Part shown: piece by piece, positions 41,301-52,077 of the stretch
How positions within the stretch are numbered: position 1 is the stretch's first letter
How the letters are laid out: each line of letters begins with the position of its first letter
From: Saccharomycopsis fibuligera x Saccharomycopsis cf. fibuligera
Lineage: Eukaryota; Ascomycota; Saccharomycetes; Ascoideales; Saccharomycopsidaceae
Direction of reading: 5' to 3'
Length of the DNA: 64,000 bases
NCBI GenBank assembly: GCA_001936135.1
Contig: CP012819.1
Span: forward strand, 2,079,501 to 2,143,500
Position numbers and translations under genes: made by a program
The notes under the pieces: generated by a model
Seen by the model: the letters and a program-made list of their open reading frames with translations, nothing else
Told to the model about the DNA's origin: nothing
The model's database searches: none

Positions 41301-44300
41301 TCACACATCAATATTTCTAATTTCTTCAATATCCAGTATAGCCCTTCTTCGAATCTCACTATCCACAAACAACGATTTAATTAAATGAATCAATTCTTGT
41401 GTTTCAACGTTATATAATTCTCCGTTATAGAAATTTTCCATAATCGATGCCAAATGACTAGATACAATCGTCTTAAAATTAGCCAATTTAAAAAAATTTA
41501 CAATGTTTTTTTTGTATTTAGTGACGAATTCGTCATTTTTGTTGATTTCATTGACTAATTGGTCGTATTCCTGAGATCCAATTTCTAGCTGACCCAATAA
41601 TTCTTGCTGTTTTTGACGTTTTTCAAGTTGATGTTGCTGTTGGGGTTCACTAGCTGGTGAAAAGGAATTAAAATCCAATGAAGATACTTGACGATGTGAA
41701 GGCCCAAAAAAATTGACAAAATTCAACATGAAGGAAATTATTTTAGAAAGTTCATTACTATCTTGTTCAGAAATCATTGCAATTTGCAAAATATCATTGA
41801 TTACCAATTGATAAAATTCATTCAAAAAATTTGTCACCACCATTTGTTGCAAATCAATAGTCAAATTTTGGAAACTAGCAAAAAACATTTCTTTGAATTT
41901 GAATTCCAACTGATTTAGAACCATATTGGTATTTTGCAAATTTGCTAAGTTGGTGAAATTTTGAAACTTGCGGTATATCTTTAGAAAAGAAATTTTCTCT
42001 AAATTGATTACGTCCGTGAGGTAATTTTCCACTTTTGCATCAAATAAAATTGGGCCTTTGAAATTGTCCTCACTATTGTTGTTGGATATGCCATTGTTTT
42101 CTGTGGGATTATCGAGAATTTTTTGTAATACTAGTTGCTTTTTAACCACCATATTTAAGTAAAAGACATCATTGTAGAACAAAAACTTGGAATCGTATTT
42201 AGCATAGCCTCCAATTAAATAATAAATATCAATTAATTGTAACACCTTGCTCAAAATTTCTTCATTGCTGATGTATTCTTTGTGTTGACTTGCATTCAAT
42301 TTAGTTAAATAGTCCACAAATTCTGAAATGATTTTGAAGATTTCATCGGGGATAAAAGTGGTTTTGAATGATTTCAGTTTTTTGAAGTTCTTTTCACCAT
42401 CGTTATTATTATTATTATTATTTGAATTGTTTTTGTTTTCACTTTGTTGCTGTTGCTTCTTGCTTGCTGCATTAAACAAAGAATTTCTTTTATTCTTGTT
42501 ATTCTCCAATTCGGCCTTTGGATCAGAAGTTATGGTTGTATCATTAAGATCCACATCATCAATATCATCACCCCATCCCCAATCATCCAATTCGTCAATA
42601 TTGGAATCAATTGATTTGGAGTTTCTTTTATTTGTTACAATTTTATCATCTTTGCTATCACCGCCGCCACCACCACTATTACCAGCACTATTGTTATTAT
42701 TGTTATAACTATTCGATCCTTCTTCATCACTCAAGTTCAAATCCAAATCGTCATCTTCATCACCGCCCCATGCATCTTCATCGAAACTAAACTCTTCATC
42801 CTCATCCTTCCATGACCAATCATTCTGTGAGAATCGTTTCGATAACCTTTTAGAGATCCTTTTTGAAGCTCTTCGATTTAATTTTGCGCTATTTTCACTA
42901 TTCACCGAACTTGAATCATCGCCACTTAAACTTGTCATGCTTCGTTGCTTAGAGAATCTTTTACTGAATCTGATTCTGTCATCATCTGGTTTCTTGTCTA
43001 ATTTGCTGGCAATGCTGTTATTCGTAGCGGCGGCTGCAGCAAATGGCGATATTGGAGTCACTGGAGACATTGGTGATGAAACTGTTGCAATTGGACCCTT
43101 AAGGCCCTCTCCATTACTGAGATCACTAGCAGTCTCGCCATTATTGACCGAGATATTTGGCAAGTCAGAGTATGATTTACCGGTAAGCGCATCCAATGCA
43201 GTTTGATTGAATGACTTGTCATTAGCAACTGGATCAGCAGCTGGGTCAACGGTTGTGGCGGTGGTAGTGCTGTCAAAGTTGCTAAAATTTAGTTTTTGTG
43301 TACCACCAGTCAAAGCAAAAATATTTGATTTTCGATTATTTACCAAACTTTCAACTTTTTCATTGGATTTGTTGCTATTGCTATTACTGTTATCGAGGGT
43401 GGAATCAATTGAATTGTTTTCACTAATTGGGGCCATTATCGATGCATTTGAGAAAGAAGACTGATGTGTGTGTTTTCTTTTAAATGGTTTTCCGTCTTTT
43501 TTAGCACCAGTAGCATTGGAAGCTGGCAAAGCAGAAGTTGCTGCGATCGTATTGAAGTTAATTTCAAATCTGTTGACTAATTCATGAAACACCAAATCAA
43601 AAGAATCAAACTGCTGCAAATAATTTTTTATCTGATTGATTACTTGGTTTAATTTTTTTTCAATGAAAAAGTCATTAAGTTGACTGATATTACTAGTCCA
43701 AAGATTACCATCTGTTGGATCAGTTTCTTGAAGCTTTGCTAAAAAGTTTAGAAAATCTTCATTCAGTGACCGGACAGTAAGCTTATTTGCGAAAAAATTG
43801 CTATCAAAGTTCAAAAAATAAAAATCATTTTTGTTCAATATTCTCAAATTGATTAACAAGTAAGTTAGTTTGATTACAGTCACTATGCGTCGTTGAAAAT
43901 CAGTTGCGTTGACTCCGTTAATTTTTTTGTTATTGTAAGTGTTGATCAAAAGCAACAAGTTGAAACTTACATAGCTGCTTAAGCTTTTGAAAACGTGAGA
44001 ACTTGGATTATTTTTCAAAGTGTACTTCAAGAACTGAGGTAATTGAATGAAGAAATTAAGGAACTGAATAATATTTTGTATGCTGCTATTGAAAGAAATA
44101 CAATTCAATCCGTTGTTTTCAAAGGACAAAACGTAATAGCCGTCATTCAGATCTTGATACCAGATCTTTGGAGGAGATTGGTTAAGACGAATATTCAATG
44201 CTTTGTTAATCACTTGATCAATAACTTTGATGAATACAAGTATTTGTTCGCTAAACAGTTTTCTAAAATGCAGATTACTGTTCACTTCCACTAGCGAAGA

Positions 44301-45077
44301 ATAATTCTCGTCAATGAATTCAAAAAACTCAAATACTGAAAGGGTTTCCGTTTCTATTTCCTGCTCGTCATTGATCTCGCTTTGCACCAGTTTCAATATT
44401 TTCAAACTGTTCTTCTCTTTAATCAAAAAAGTATCCAACAACTTTATCAAGTTTTCGAAAAAAGATTTTTTGTAATGATCCAACTTGGAATCAAATGCTC
44501 TTATTATTGTGATACTGCTTGCAGTATCATTGCTAGTTACTCTTTCTACCAACTCAGAGTCAGGAATAGTAATTTGAAGCTTGTCCGGAGTGATGTCTTC
44601 AAATGCTCCCGGTAGTGCAGACATGCTACTAGCAAGTGATTCTGACAGAGTAGCAGCGTTCGGTTCTCCTGTCACATTGGATAAGGTAGAGGAGTGTTTA
44701 TTGATGAAATGTTTTAGATCATTGAGTTTCTGTTCCAATTTACTGACATTATACGATATGGAAGAGTACTGAAAAGCAAACTGTTGCTGAAAGGATAAGT
44801 CCAATTCTTGAAGTAAGTTCTTGATAACCCATATTTTGTCCAAAAGTTTTAGCTGAACTTCAGTGGTAAGATGATCTTTACTCTCTGCCACCTTTGCTAC
44901 TGTTTTTCCAACGGTGTGATTGTTGTTGGTGGTGGTTGAAAACAGTTGGGAATCTGCGACAATTGCCAGCTTTGTGTGCAAATCTCTGGACAAGGTATGG
45001 AGCTGGGAGTCCACCTGGGCGCTGATTTTGTCAATGCTCAAGGTCCTGAAAGACAAGGCTATTGAGTCCATTACCAT
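41301..45077 (-). CDS. DSL1: DSL1, ER tethering-complex subunit for COPI vesicles
   Basis: Dsl1 (ZW10 relative) captures Golgi-derived COPI vesicles at the ER. 1258 residues from ATG 45077, far longer than the S. cerevisiae protein (754). An N-terminal helical region (1-510) carries coiled-coil character. The middle (about 540-930) is disordered, with the hallmark acidic tryptophan motifs that bind coatomer: DWSWKDEDEEFSFDED.AW near residue 750 and DDWGWGDD near 830. A helical C-terminal domain follows and ends IRRRAILDIEEIRNI. The extra length is mostly Asn/Ser/Thr-rich inserts and a basic KRxSKR repeat stretch (about 715-745). Identity rests on the W-acid motifs and overall order. Confidence 0.85.
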   Translation of the reverse strand: MVMDSIALSFRTLSIDKISAQVDSQLHTLSRDLHTKLAIVADSQLFSTTTNNNHTVGKTVAKVAESKDHLTTEVQLKLLDKIWVIKNLLQELDLSFQQQFAFQYSSISYNVSKLEQKLNDLKHFINKHSSTLSNVTGEPNAATLSESLASSMSALPGAFEDITPDKLQITIPDSELVERVTSNDTASSITIIRAFDSKLDHYKKSFFENLIKLLDTFLIKEKNSLKILKLVQSEINDEQEIETETLSVFEFFEFIDENYSSLVEVNSNLHFRKLFSEQILVFIKVIDQVINKALNIRLNQSPPKIWYQDLNDGYYVLSFENNGLNCISFNSSIQNIIQFLNFFIQLPQFLKYTLKNNPSSHVFKSLSSYVSFNLLLLINTYNNKKINGVNATDFQRRIVTVIKLTYLLINLRILNKNDFYFLNFDSNFFANKLTVRSLNEDFLNFLAKLQETDPTDGNLWTSNISQLNDFFIEKKLNQVINQIKNYLQQFDSFDLVFHELVNRFEINFNTIAATSALPASNATGAKKDGKPFKRKHTHQSSFSNASIMAPISENNSIDSTLDNSNSNSNKSNEKVESLVNNRKSNIFALTGGTQKLNFSNFDSTTTATTVDPAADPVANDKSFNQTALDALTGKSYSDLPNISVNNGETASDLSNGEGLKGPIATVSSPMSPVTPISPFAAAAATNNSIASKLDKKPDDDRIRFSKRFSKQRSMTSLSGDDSSSVNSENSAKLNRRASKRISKRLSKRFSQNDWSWKDEDEEFSFDEDAWGGDEDDDLDLNLSDEEGSNSYNNNNNSAGNSGGGGGDSKDDKIVTNKRNSKSIDSNIDELDDWGWGDDIDDVDLNDTTITSDPKAELENNKNKRNSLFNAASKKQQQQSENKNNSNNNNNNNDGEKNFKKLKSFKTTFIPDEIFKIISEFVDYLTKLNASQHKEYISNEEILSKVLQLIDIYYLIGGYAKYDSKFLFYNDVFYLNMVVKKQLVLQKILDNPTENNGISNNNSEDNFKGPILFDAKVENYLTDVINLEKISFLKIYRKFQNFTNLANLQNTNMVLNQLEFKFKEMFFASFQNLTIDLQQMVVTNFLNEFYQLVINDILQIAMISEQDSNELSKIISFMLNFVNFFGPSHRQVSSLDFNSFSPASEPQQQHQLEKRQKQQELLGQLEIGSQEYDQLVNEINKNDEFVTKYKKNIVNFFKLANFKTIVSSHLASIMENFYNGELYNVETQELIHLIKSLFVDSEIRRRAILDIEEIRNIDV

Positions 45078-45397
45078 CCTGTGATGTAGCGTGCTGTTCT
45101 GTACCGTGCTAGTAGTGATCTTGTTTCAGTGTATCTGCCAGATCTGTTCCTCTTCGCTGATGACTTGGTGATTTTGATCTTCGTGTGGACAAGTCGAAGG
45201 TAGTTCCGGTATCGTATCACATGCATTACCTCGGAAAATAGCCCTAGGTTGCTTTTGTCTTTAGCATCAACACTGTGCATATATATATACAGTATATCAT
45301 ACCATAATAGCAATATGTTACTGCCTCATCTCTTAAAACTCATTACAAATTGATCTGTTTTGCCAAACCTTATCATTAACTAGCTACCTACATAATT
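45078..45397. promoter_or_regulatory. Divergent promoter, DSL1 / AYR1-like
   Basis: 320 bases. A TA-alternating element (about 45281-45299) lies about 100 bases upstream of the AYR1-like ATG and may be its TATA region. No other site recognised. Confidence 0.45.
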
Positions 45398-46267
45398 ATG
45401 ACCGCATCTACAAAGAAGTATGCCCTCGTGACGGGGGCCTCTTCGGGTATCGGCTTTTACACGGCAAAGGAGCTTGCTTCCAGAGGAATCACTGTCTTTG
45501 CTTGCGCCAGACGCTTAGAACCTATGGAGCCATTAAAAGAACTTGGAATTATCATCCTTCGATGCGATGTCACCAGCCCAGACGACGTTAAGCAACTCAA
45601 AGATATCATCTCGCAAACCACTGACAAATTAGACATTCTTTACAATAATGCCGGTGCATCTTGCACCTTTCCCGCTATTGATGTTCCTGATTCGGCTGCT
45701 GCTCAAGCTTTCGAGGTCAACGTCCTTGCTCCAATTAGAGTCACTAGAGAATTTAGTAAACTCGTAATCAATGCTAAGGGGATAATTGTTTTCACTGGTT
45801 CAATTGCTGGTATCTGTCCATTCCCATTTGCATCAGTTTATGCTGCAACTAAAGCTGCTATCCACCAATATGCGCAAGTACTCCATTTAGAAATGAAGCT
45901 TTTTGATGTCAAGGTGTTGAATTTAATTACTGGTGGCGTACTCACAAATATCGCAGATACAAGACCGTTGCCCGAGGGTTCTCTTTTTGATATCCCTGAA
46001 GGTCAAGAATCGATGGTGGCTCGCCGTAGAATGGCAGCTGAAAATCATCCTCAGGATCCAAAAGTTTATGCTAAGAATGTTGTCAATGACATGTTGAAAG
46101 CTTCACCATACGTGATTGATGTTTATAGAGGCTCCGGGGCTACAATTGTGCCAACTATTGTTAATTGGGTTCCTCGTATCATCTGGGAGTATAGTGTTTA
46201 TTTCAAATTCAAGCTTTTCCCTGTTTGGAAAAGATTAAGAGAAATTACAAACAAAAAAACTTCTTAA
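45398..46267 (+). CDS. AYR1: Short-chain dehydrogenase, AYR1-like (1-acyl-DHAP reductase)
   Basis: NADPH-dependent reductase making lysophosphatidic acid from 1-acyl-dihydroxyacetone phosphate, on ER and lipid droplets. 289 residues (yeast Ayr1 297). Classical SDR motifs: TGASSGIG (12-19), CDVTSPDD, NNAG (83-86), catalytic S135 (FTGSIAG), Y148 and K152 (YAATK). The C-terminus has an aromatic/hydrophobic amphipathic segment (WVPRIIWEYSVYFKFKLF) followed by basic residues, as expected for peripheral membrane attachment. Yeasts of this group often have several Ayr1-like paralogues, so the exact substrate is uncertain. Confidence 0.85.
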   Translation: MTASTKKYALVTGASSGIGFYTAKELASRGITVFACARRLEPMEPLKELGIIILRCDVTSPDDVKQLKDIISQTTDKLDILYNNAGASCTFPAIDVPDSAAAQAFEVNVLAPIRVTREFSKLVINAKGIIVFTGSIAGICPFPFASVYAATKAAIHQYAQVLHLEMKLFDVKVLNLITGGVLTNIADTRPLPEGSLFDIPEGQESMVARRRMAAENHPQDPKVYAKNVVNDMLKASPYVIDVYRGSGATIVPTIVNWVPRIIWEYSVYFKFKLFPVWKRLREITNKKTS

Positions 46268-46588
46268 ACGAGTATTCGATAAGATTCCTATACAAAAGGA
46301 GTCAAAGTGTATATATGTTATTTTGCCGTTATGCGTGTGTTGCCATTATTGCTAATTCTCAATAAATAGTGTTTGTGTGTGTAGTTTGTCTGTAGTATAC
46401 TCAGAGATTATATGAATCGCGTAGCAATTCACAATACCTTTCGCGATTCTCTGCGCTCTTGGCCAATAAAAAACTGAGAAACCCATAATTAAACATTAAG
46501 CAATTAAAATGTCAACCAGGTTTGATCAAAAAATGCTTGAAAATAAAATACAAGCTTAATTTTTTTAAAAACAAGATCTAGAACTTAA
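46268..46588. other. Convergent intergenic with inverted repeat
   Basis: 321 bases between the 3' ends of AYR1-like and LTO1. It contains a possible hairpin: GAATCGCG (46414-46421) pairs with CGCGATTC (46442-46449), and CAGAG (46402-46406) could pair with CTCTG (46449-46453) across a bulge. Confidence 0.5.
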
Positions 46589-47106
46589 TCACCAATCTTC
46601 AAGATCATTATTCTGAGCAGTGGACGAGTTAGGAATCTGACCACTAACTTTAAGCAATAGTTCATCCACCACGCTAACTTTGGGTACTTTCCAAGGTTGT
46701 TCGACCTTTGTGAGACTATTCATTTGTATCCAGTTTCTTGATTTTTTCAACAACTTATCTAACTTGTCAATATTCTTGTCATCGTTGCTTAATAATGCAT
46801 CCAAATCAATATCCTCAAGTCTTAATCTTCCTTTGTACAATTTGAATGTTTCTTTCCCATTACCGCCTGCAGCAATGGTTTTCAAGTATCCTATGATCAT
46901 CCCAATCAAAAGCAACCTTTGATATCCTGTTTGGATGCCTAGCATCTTTCCGGACTTGAAGGTCTCCAGAATAACTTCATCTTTGCCTTCTTGAAACCCT
47001 TCGGCATAAAACCTGCTTGTTAGTGGTGTGCTCATAAAGAGTTAGCTAATTCAAGCAAAGGCCACACTTACTGTTCCTCGAGCGAAAGTAACTCGTCCAA
47101 ATCCAT
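46589..47106 (-). CDS. LTO1: LTO1, Fe-S cluster adaptor protein, one intron
   Basis: Lto1 (human ORAOV1) with Yae1 links the cytosolic Fe-S targeting machinery to Rli1/ABCE1. Exons on the minus strand: 47106-47072 and 47012-46589, joined to give 152 residues. The intron has donor GTAAGT, branch CACTAAC and acceptor AAGCAG. Splicing gives MDLDELLSLEEQFYAEGFQEG, which is the family start: the EEQFY-x-EG-x-x-EG pattern followed by the Gly-spaced helix (SGKMLGIQTGYQRLLLIGMIIGYL). Without the intron the reading frame would start at an ATG inside the intron and lose this conserved N-terminus. The C-terminus ends LEDW, consistent with the acidic C-terminal Trp known to matter for binding the targeting complex. 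Confidence 0.9.
47013..47071 (-). other. LTO1 intron (59 nt)
   Basis: Minus strand: donor GTAAGT, branch CACTAAC, acceptor AAGCAG a few bases later. It interrupts a Gln codon (CA/G) in EEQF after a 35-nt first exon. Confidence 0.88.
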
Positions 47107-47516
47107 CTCTCTGTATTCTCTGATCACAAATATGATATCACAGAGTAGAAAAGTGATTATATCATCATAACTCATTAGAGCGTAATGCAATAATGAAAAA
47201 CCTTTCTGGATTGAGAACCGAACCAATGGTACTGCTAGACCCCAGGTGCACGTGCTCTAGCTAGTGCGTCGCAGTTCCAAAATGAAAACAAAATGGCTTC
47301 TGCTCATCACCATCCCAAGTGGTTTCCTGAGTCTAACATATTTTGAATTAACTACGATAGTTAGCTTCTCTCAATATTCTGTGTCTCCTACTTTTTGACT
47401 AACTGATTTTTTTTTCTTTTTTTTCTGTGTAATTTACGGCTTTCCACATTTATTTCTTAGTGCCCATTTCACTTACCTGCAACTGATTCACCGGAATTCA
47501 AAATTAAATACTCAAA
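47107..47516. promoter_or_regulatory. Divergent promoter, LTO1 / WD-repeat gene
   Basis: 410 bases with a GGTGCACGTGCTC patch (about 47248-47260; CACGTG E-box core at 47252-47257) and T-rich stretches near 47405-47425. E-box function is inferred only. Confidence 0.4.
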
Positions 47517-50014
47517 ATGGAAAACCGAATAACAACCAACAACCAAATGTTTACTTCTCACAGAAGAATTCCCTCAACACCTTCCTCCTCAATAATGGTC
47601 GAGGATCCACTTGTCAATGACAACGGGGAAATTTTGATCATTGAGGATGACGACATGTTGGGAGAAATTGACGCTGCTGAAAATAGCAGCCATTCGGAGC
47701 TCAGTAATGATTTGAATACTTATCTCAACCAGGTCCTTTTCAACTACTACACTAGTCTTAGCAGCAGCGGTGCTGCTTCAAGAAGCGGAAATTCAAATGG
47801 AAGAACTAGTAGAGGAAGCGGAAGTTATCATAACAGTAATAGTATCAATAGCAGCAGATTTTCTGGCTGGCCGGGGAACTCTACTTACATCTCATCTTCT
47901 GCAAACGGCCTTAGCAGCAGTACCAGCACCAATAGCAGTAGCCTTCATAACTCCATAAATCAAACACAACAAATTATTGACTTGAATTTTGGCCCTGGGA
48001 GCAGCAACTATAATATTAACCATAACTACAACCTTAGTGTTGATACCAATACTCATACCAATACCACAAGATCAAGTTATCATCATCGTTATAATCATCA
48101 CCTTTCTGGTGCTGATCCTAATCGGTACATGTTGTCAGGAGAACCCGGTCGCAGCACCATTAATCAAGCTTTGCTTGATGATTTGAATGCCCAAGTTAAT
48201 GGTGAGGGCTATATCGTGGATCATCAGGGAATTTTTTGGAAGAATTCTGCTCAAAGAAATTTATTTTTACAGTCGAGACAGCTTGATTTGAAAAATTTTA
48301 TTAATATTAAGGATTCTTATGAGAAATCGAAAAAGGTATGTTTTAATTTGTTTTACTGATTGAGAGAGAGAGAGGCCCAATTTTTTGATGCAAAGTGATA
48401 AAGCGACTACCAATAAAGAAAATCGTGGTAGAAAATATGTTTTTTTTTATAATCTTCCTTTGTTGATGTTTATTTCCTGCTTATCTCTTCTTGCAGTGAT
48501 CTCTAATATTAACAAAAATATTTTAAGAATATCAACACTTCAGTGTCTTATTCAACCGATTATTTCAAGTTTAAAAATTTTTTTAAATCCGCCAAGCCAT
48601 ACTTGGTGCATTTTCAACTACGTAACTTAACCGAAGCCATTGATAAAAATGCAGTAATAGTGAGCGATTTCAATGCATATAGAAACACTTTTGAAATTAA
48701 AAAGTTGAATCCTGAGACTAGCGCAGTTGATGTGCTTATTGATCAAAGTGTGAGTATTATCTTTTTTTCTATTTGTTTTTTGTGTTTTTTCTTATTGCAT
48801 TTCATTTTTTTTTTTTCCAATTGAATCTCAAAGATAGGCAAAATATTAATACCTCTTTTTAATTCTAGAAATTGACGAACTCATTTAACCAAGACATCAA
48901 AATTTCTACTCTTGCTGCTAATGACGACCTTGTAGTCGCTGGCTCATATACTGGAGACTACCTAATTTACAATAACTATACTCAATCAATATATCAAGAC
49001 GTACTCACTACCAATTTGAATGGCATTACAAACTTTATTAAGATCTCCCCCACTTCAAACTCTGTACTTTTTGCCACTAATGATTCTCACCTTCGTGATT
49101 TTTCGCTCCATAAGCAGAAAATTACCAGCACTGAGTTTCCTTTCGCTATTAACTCACTCTCGATAAATCCAGAAAATCCCCAAATCAGACTAGTCGTTGG
49201 TGATAGCTTGAGCTCATACATTATAGACACAAGAGTTTCAGACGTTGATCCAGTATTACAATTTGGAAATCATTACGATTATACTTTTTGTTCAGATTGG
49301 TCGGAATATGATGCGAACTTGGTTGTTACGGGCCATCAAGATGGTACGGTGATTGTTAATGATGTGAGGTCAATTAAAGATACATGTGCACCTATCCAGC
49401 GACCTACATTTGCTTCTCATTCATCTGCTTCTTCTATTCGTTCTGGTCCACTTTTGTCATTTAGCTCTGCTGCTAAAACTGCTACAAGAAATACTGCCAA
49501 AGTTGGAAACAGCACCATCAGTAATAACGAAAACTACAACAGGTCAAAGTTTACCGACAGCATCTGTCTTGGCACTTATAATAGTCATTTAAATAACAAC
49601 AATAACAGCATAAGGAATGTTCGCTTCAGCAAAAATAAAAACTTTTTGTGTTTTGCCGAAACTATAGATAATGTTAATATTGTCAACTTGGATAATGTGC
49701 TGCATGACACCAATGACAACTATAATAACGAAGATCAGTCACAAAATCAGTTTGATAATTACTATAGCAGTAACACTTATGGTACTCATGAAGACTATGG
49801 TAGCCAAAATAAAAATTCCAACACAAAAGCTACAAATTGGGTTTCTGGTCAATGCATTGAAAGTTTTGGTAAGATTTCTGGATTATGCATAAATAGTTCT
49901 GATAGTGGTTTTGGAGAAATTTTAACTATTGGCATTAGTGATCATTCTGTGGGTGGAGTGTTGCAGTTTGAGTTTGAAAGTACGTCAAAATGTTTGGATT
50001 TTGATTTTTTTTAG
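47517..50014 (+). CDS. Conserved WD-repeat protein, two introns
   Basis: Exons 47517-48335, 48528-48749 and 48869-50014, giving 728 residues. The N-terminal 210 residues are acidic then Ser/Asn-rich. The conserved core begins with GEGYIVDHQGIFWKNS and YLVHFQLRNLTEAIDKNAVIV, then ISTLAANDDLVVAGSYTGDYLIY and WD-type blades (NLVVTGHQDGTVIVNDVRS, RNVRFSKNKNFLCFAETIDNVNIVN). It ends with a short region after CINSSDSGFGEILTIG. This order matches an uncharacterised WD family found in fungi and plants (S. pombe C2A9.03 type), whose role I do not know. Intron 1 uses GTATGT and, to keep frame, an unusual AAG acceptor (48525-48527) after a TATTAAC branch; intron 2 uses GTGAGT and TATTAAT. Poly-Asn linkers break the propeller. 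Confidence 0.78.
48336..48527 (+). other. Intron 1 of WD-repeat gene (192 nt, AAG acceptor)
   Basis: Donor GTATGT. A TAA stop at 48510-48512 in the downstream frame excludes upstream acceptors. The CAG at 48541-48543 is out of phase, so AAG at 48525-48527 after TATTAAC (48507-48513) is the only in-phase choice I found. Confidence 0.6.
48750..48868 (+). other. Intron 2 of WD-repeat gene (119 nt)
   Basis: Donor GTGAGT, branch TATTAAT (48844-48850), acceptor TTCTAG. Splicing joins VLIDQS to KLTNSFNQDIKISTL in frame. Confidence 0.8.
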
Positions 50015-52077
50015 GCGATTTGCAAAAAAAATCGAAAGAGATTGCTTCATTTAACAAAGTGAAAATAAATACTTATCTCTAGGTTTTGAGACGAGAAGGT
50101 TAAACACATTGAGAAGATGTTTAATGTGAAATGAGGAATATTTGTGTTGTTTTGTTATCTTTAGACTATTTTTTTTCTTTTGAAAATTGTTTAATTTCTG
50201 GTATCACATTTATCTAACGTTTTTTTTTTTATAATCGGTTATTGTCATTATTGGTTTTGCTGTTGGTTTTTACTCTTCTTTATATAATTTGAAACTCGCA
50301 TTTTTTTTCCTTCTTTGTTTCTTTTTGTTTCTTGTTCCTTTTTTCTTTTCTTGCTTCCTGGGTTAAAAATTGTTTTTGATTTTATTCTGTTATTCGATCT
50401 TTTTGTCAGTTTCTACTTCTTTTTTTTAATTGTATTGTATTGAATTATATATTTCTTATTTTAGCTTTAATATCAAAGTCGTGAAGTCGAAGTTTTGAAT
50501 GATTACCTGAAACATTTGGTTATTAAAGCACGTAAAATCAACTTATAAGCCTACCAACTTACCAACTTACTAGCTTAAAACAAAGTTGCAATACACAGAG
50601 TCCCATCATAACATGTCACGCACGCACTTTGATTCTTTACAGACATTTTGAAACCGATTCCTGATAAATATAAAAGTAGCTCTGCTGAAAAATTCACCAC
50701 CAATCACTTTTACGAATATTGTGTTCTTTTTTCCAAATTTATTGTGAGCGCATGCCAACCGCATACCAGTTAAGCAATCGGTGGAGCACGAGACAACGGT
50801 CATGAATTCTTATACCTGTATTTTCGTATGTTGAGAAAGCGAATATACATGTGCAGATATATGCGCGGTTCCTGTGGTACATGATTTATAGCCAAAGCAA
50901 GGCGCACAGCGTTTTTGCAGCTATAATGTTGGCACATCTCACCCGCTTCTACTATCATATAACAAATTGTTTTATTCTACCAGTGGCATATCTCATAATC
51001 ACGTTTTGAAGATTCTCAAAATACTTTTAATACTCACAGATTTATATTCATATTCAGTCATTTTGAATTCAATATAGCGTTCAATCATTTATGTCAATTT
51101 AATATTAAGATGGCTTTGGTGATATTGATAATTGTGATCGTAAGAACACTAGTTAACAATGAAAAAAATATTACTCAAAAAATTGCGAACTCCTATTGCT
51201 AAAAGAAAAAAAAACGACTATCGGCAATTCGGTATTCGTATCTGCGAAACGCCAAACTATGAAGAAGCAATCCACCCGTAAAAAAAAAAAAAAAAAGTGT
51301 GGATTAATATGAATGAATGAAAGATTAACAATTAGAACGCAGACTGTATAAAAGAGTAACATGCTTGATTAGAAACGTAGTCGGCAGGTGATGAGTAACA
51401 AAAGTGGAAAAAGTACATTAAATTGGTTGAACAAAATTGATGAAAAGATAAGTAATGAGGAATTGGGTTCACAAAATGTACTTATATAACAGATGAAACA
51501 AAAATAAAATAAGCTTAAGACTGGCATTTAACGACGAATAGTGTGTTTCCAAAAATGATACAAAATAATTAGGGTATATGAGATAATGAGCTAGTAAAAC
51601 AAAAAGCTAATGGTATAATGAAGCAAACTTTTTTGATTCCCATTCTTTACAAGCAAATTTGAAGTAGAGTTTGATAAAGTAAAAATAGGAGCAAATGGAT
51701 AAAATAAAAAAAGATGATAGTGTAGAAATAGTGAATACGGGAGAACGCGAAAATGTGAAAACGTGAAAAAAGCAAATGATCAACTATTAAGCAAGCAAGT
51801 AAGTAAACGAAAATGAAAAGCTTAAGTACAAAAAATTATGCCAACTAAAAAAAAAAAAAAAAAAAAAAAAATGAATGACTTTGAGAAAATAAAGGAGTAT
51901 ATGAGCAAGAGACAAAAAGAAATAGCAACAGGAAATTATTGGTGAAATACAACGGCACACGAAACCAAAAAAGTAATAACCTGTTGGGTAGTTTTTAAAA
52001 CATATTGGGTAGTTTTTAAAATATCAAAAACCATTTTACTTGCAATTCATAAAAGATTTGAAATTAGTAAGAACCCC
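50015..52077. other. 2-kb gene-free convergent region
   Basis: Between the 3' ends of the WD-repeat gene and the RING gene. Mostly AT-rich. About 50580-50990 is more balanced in composition, with no coding frame. An A25 tract lies at 51847-51871, and a 17-bp direct repeat TTGGGTAGTTTTTAAAA occurs twice (51984-52000, 52005-52021). I tried to read tRNA A/B boxes and C/D snoRNA boxes here and found nothing convincing. Confidence 0.5.
51984..52021 (+). repeat. 17-bp direct repeat, two copies
   Basis: TTGGGTAGTTTTTAAAA twice with a 4-base spacer, about 60-90 bases past the stop codon of the RING gene and so probably within its 3' untranslated region. Confidence 0.85.

Noticed and set aside
51386-51520. 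C/D snoRNA starting at GTGATGA
   Set aside because: A C-box-like GTGATGA is present, but no CTGA D box at proper distance and no flanking terminal stem was found.
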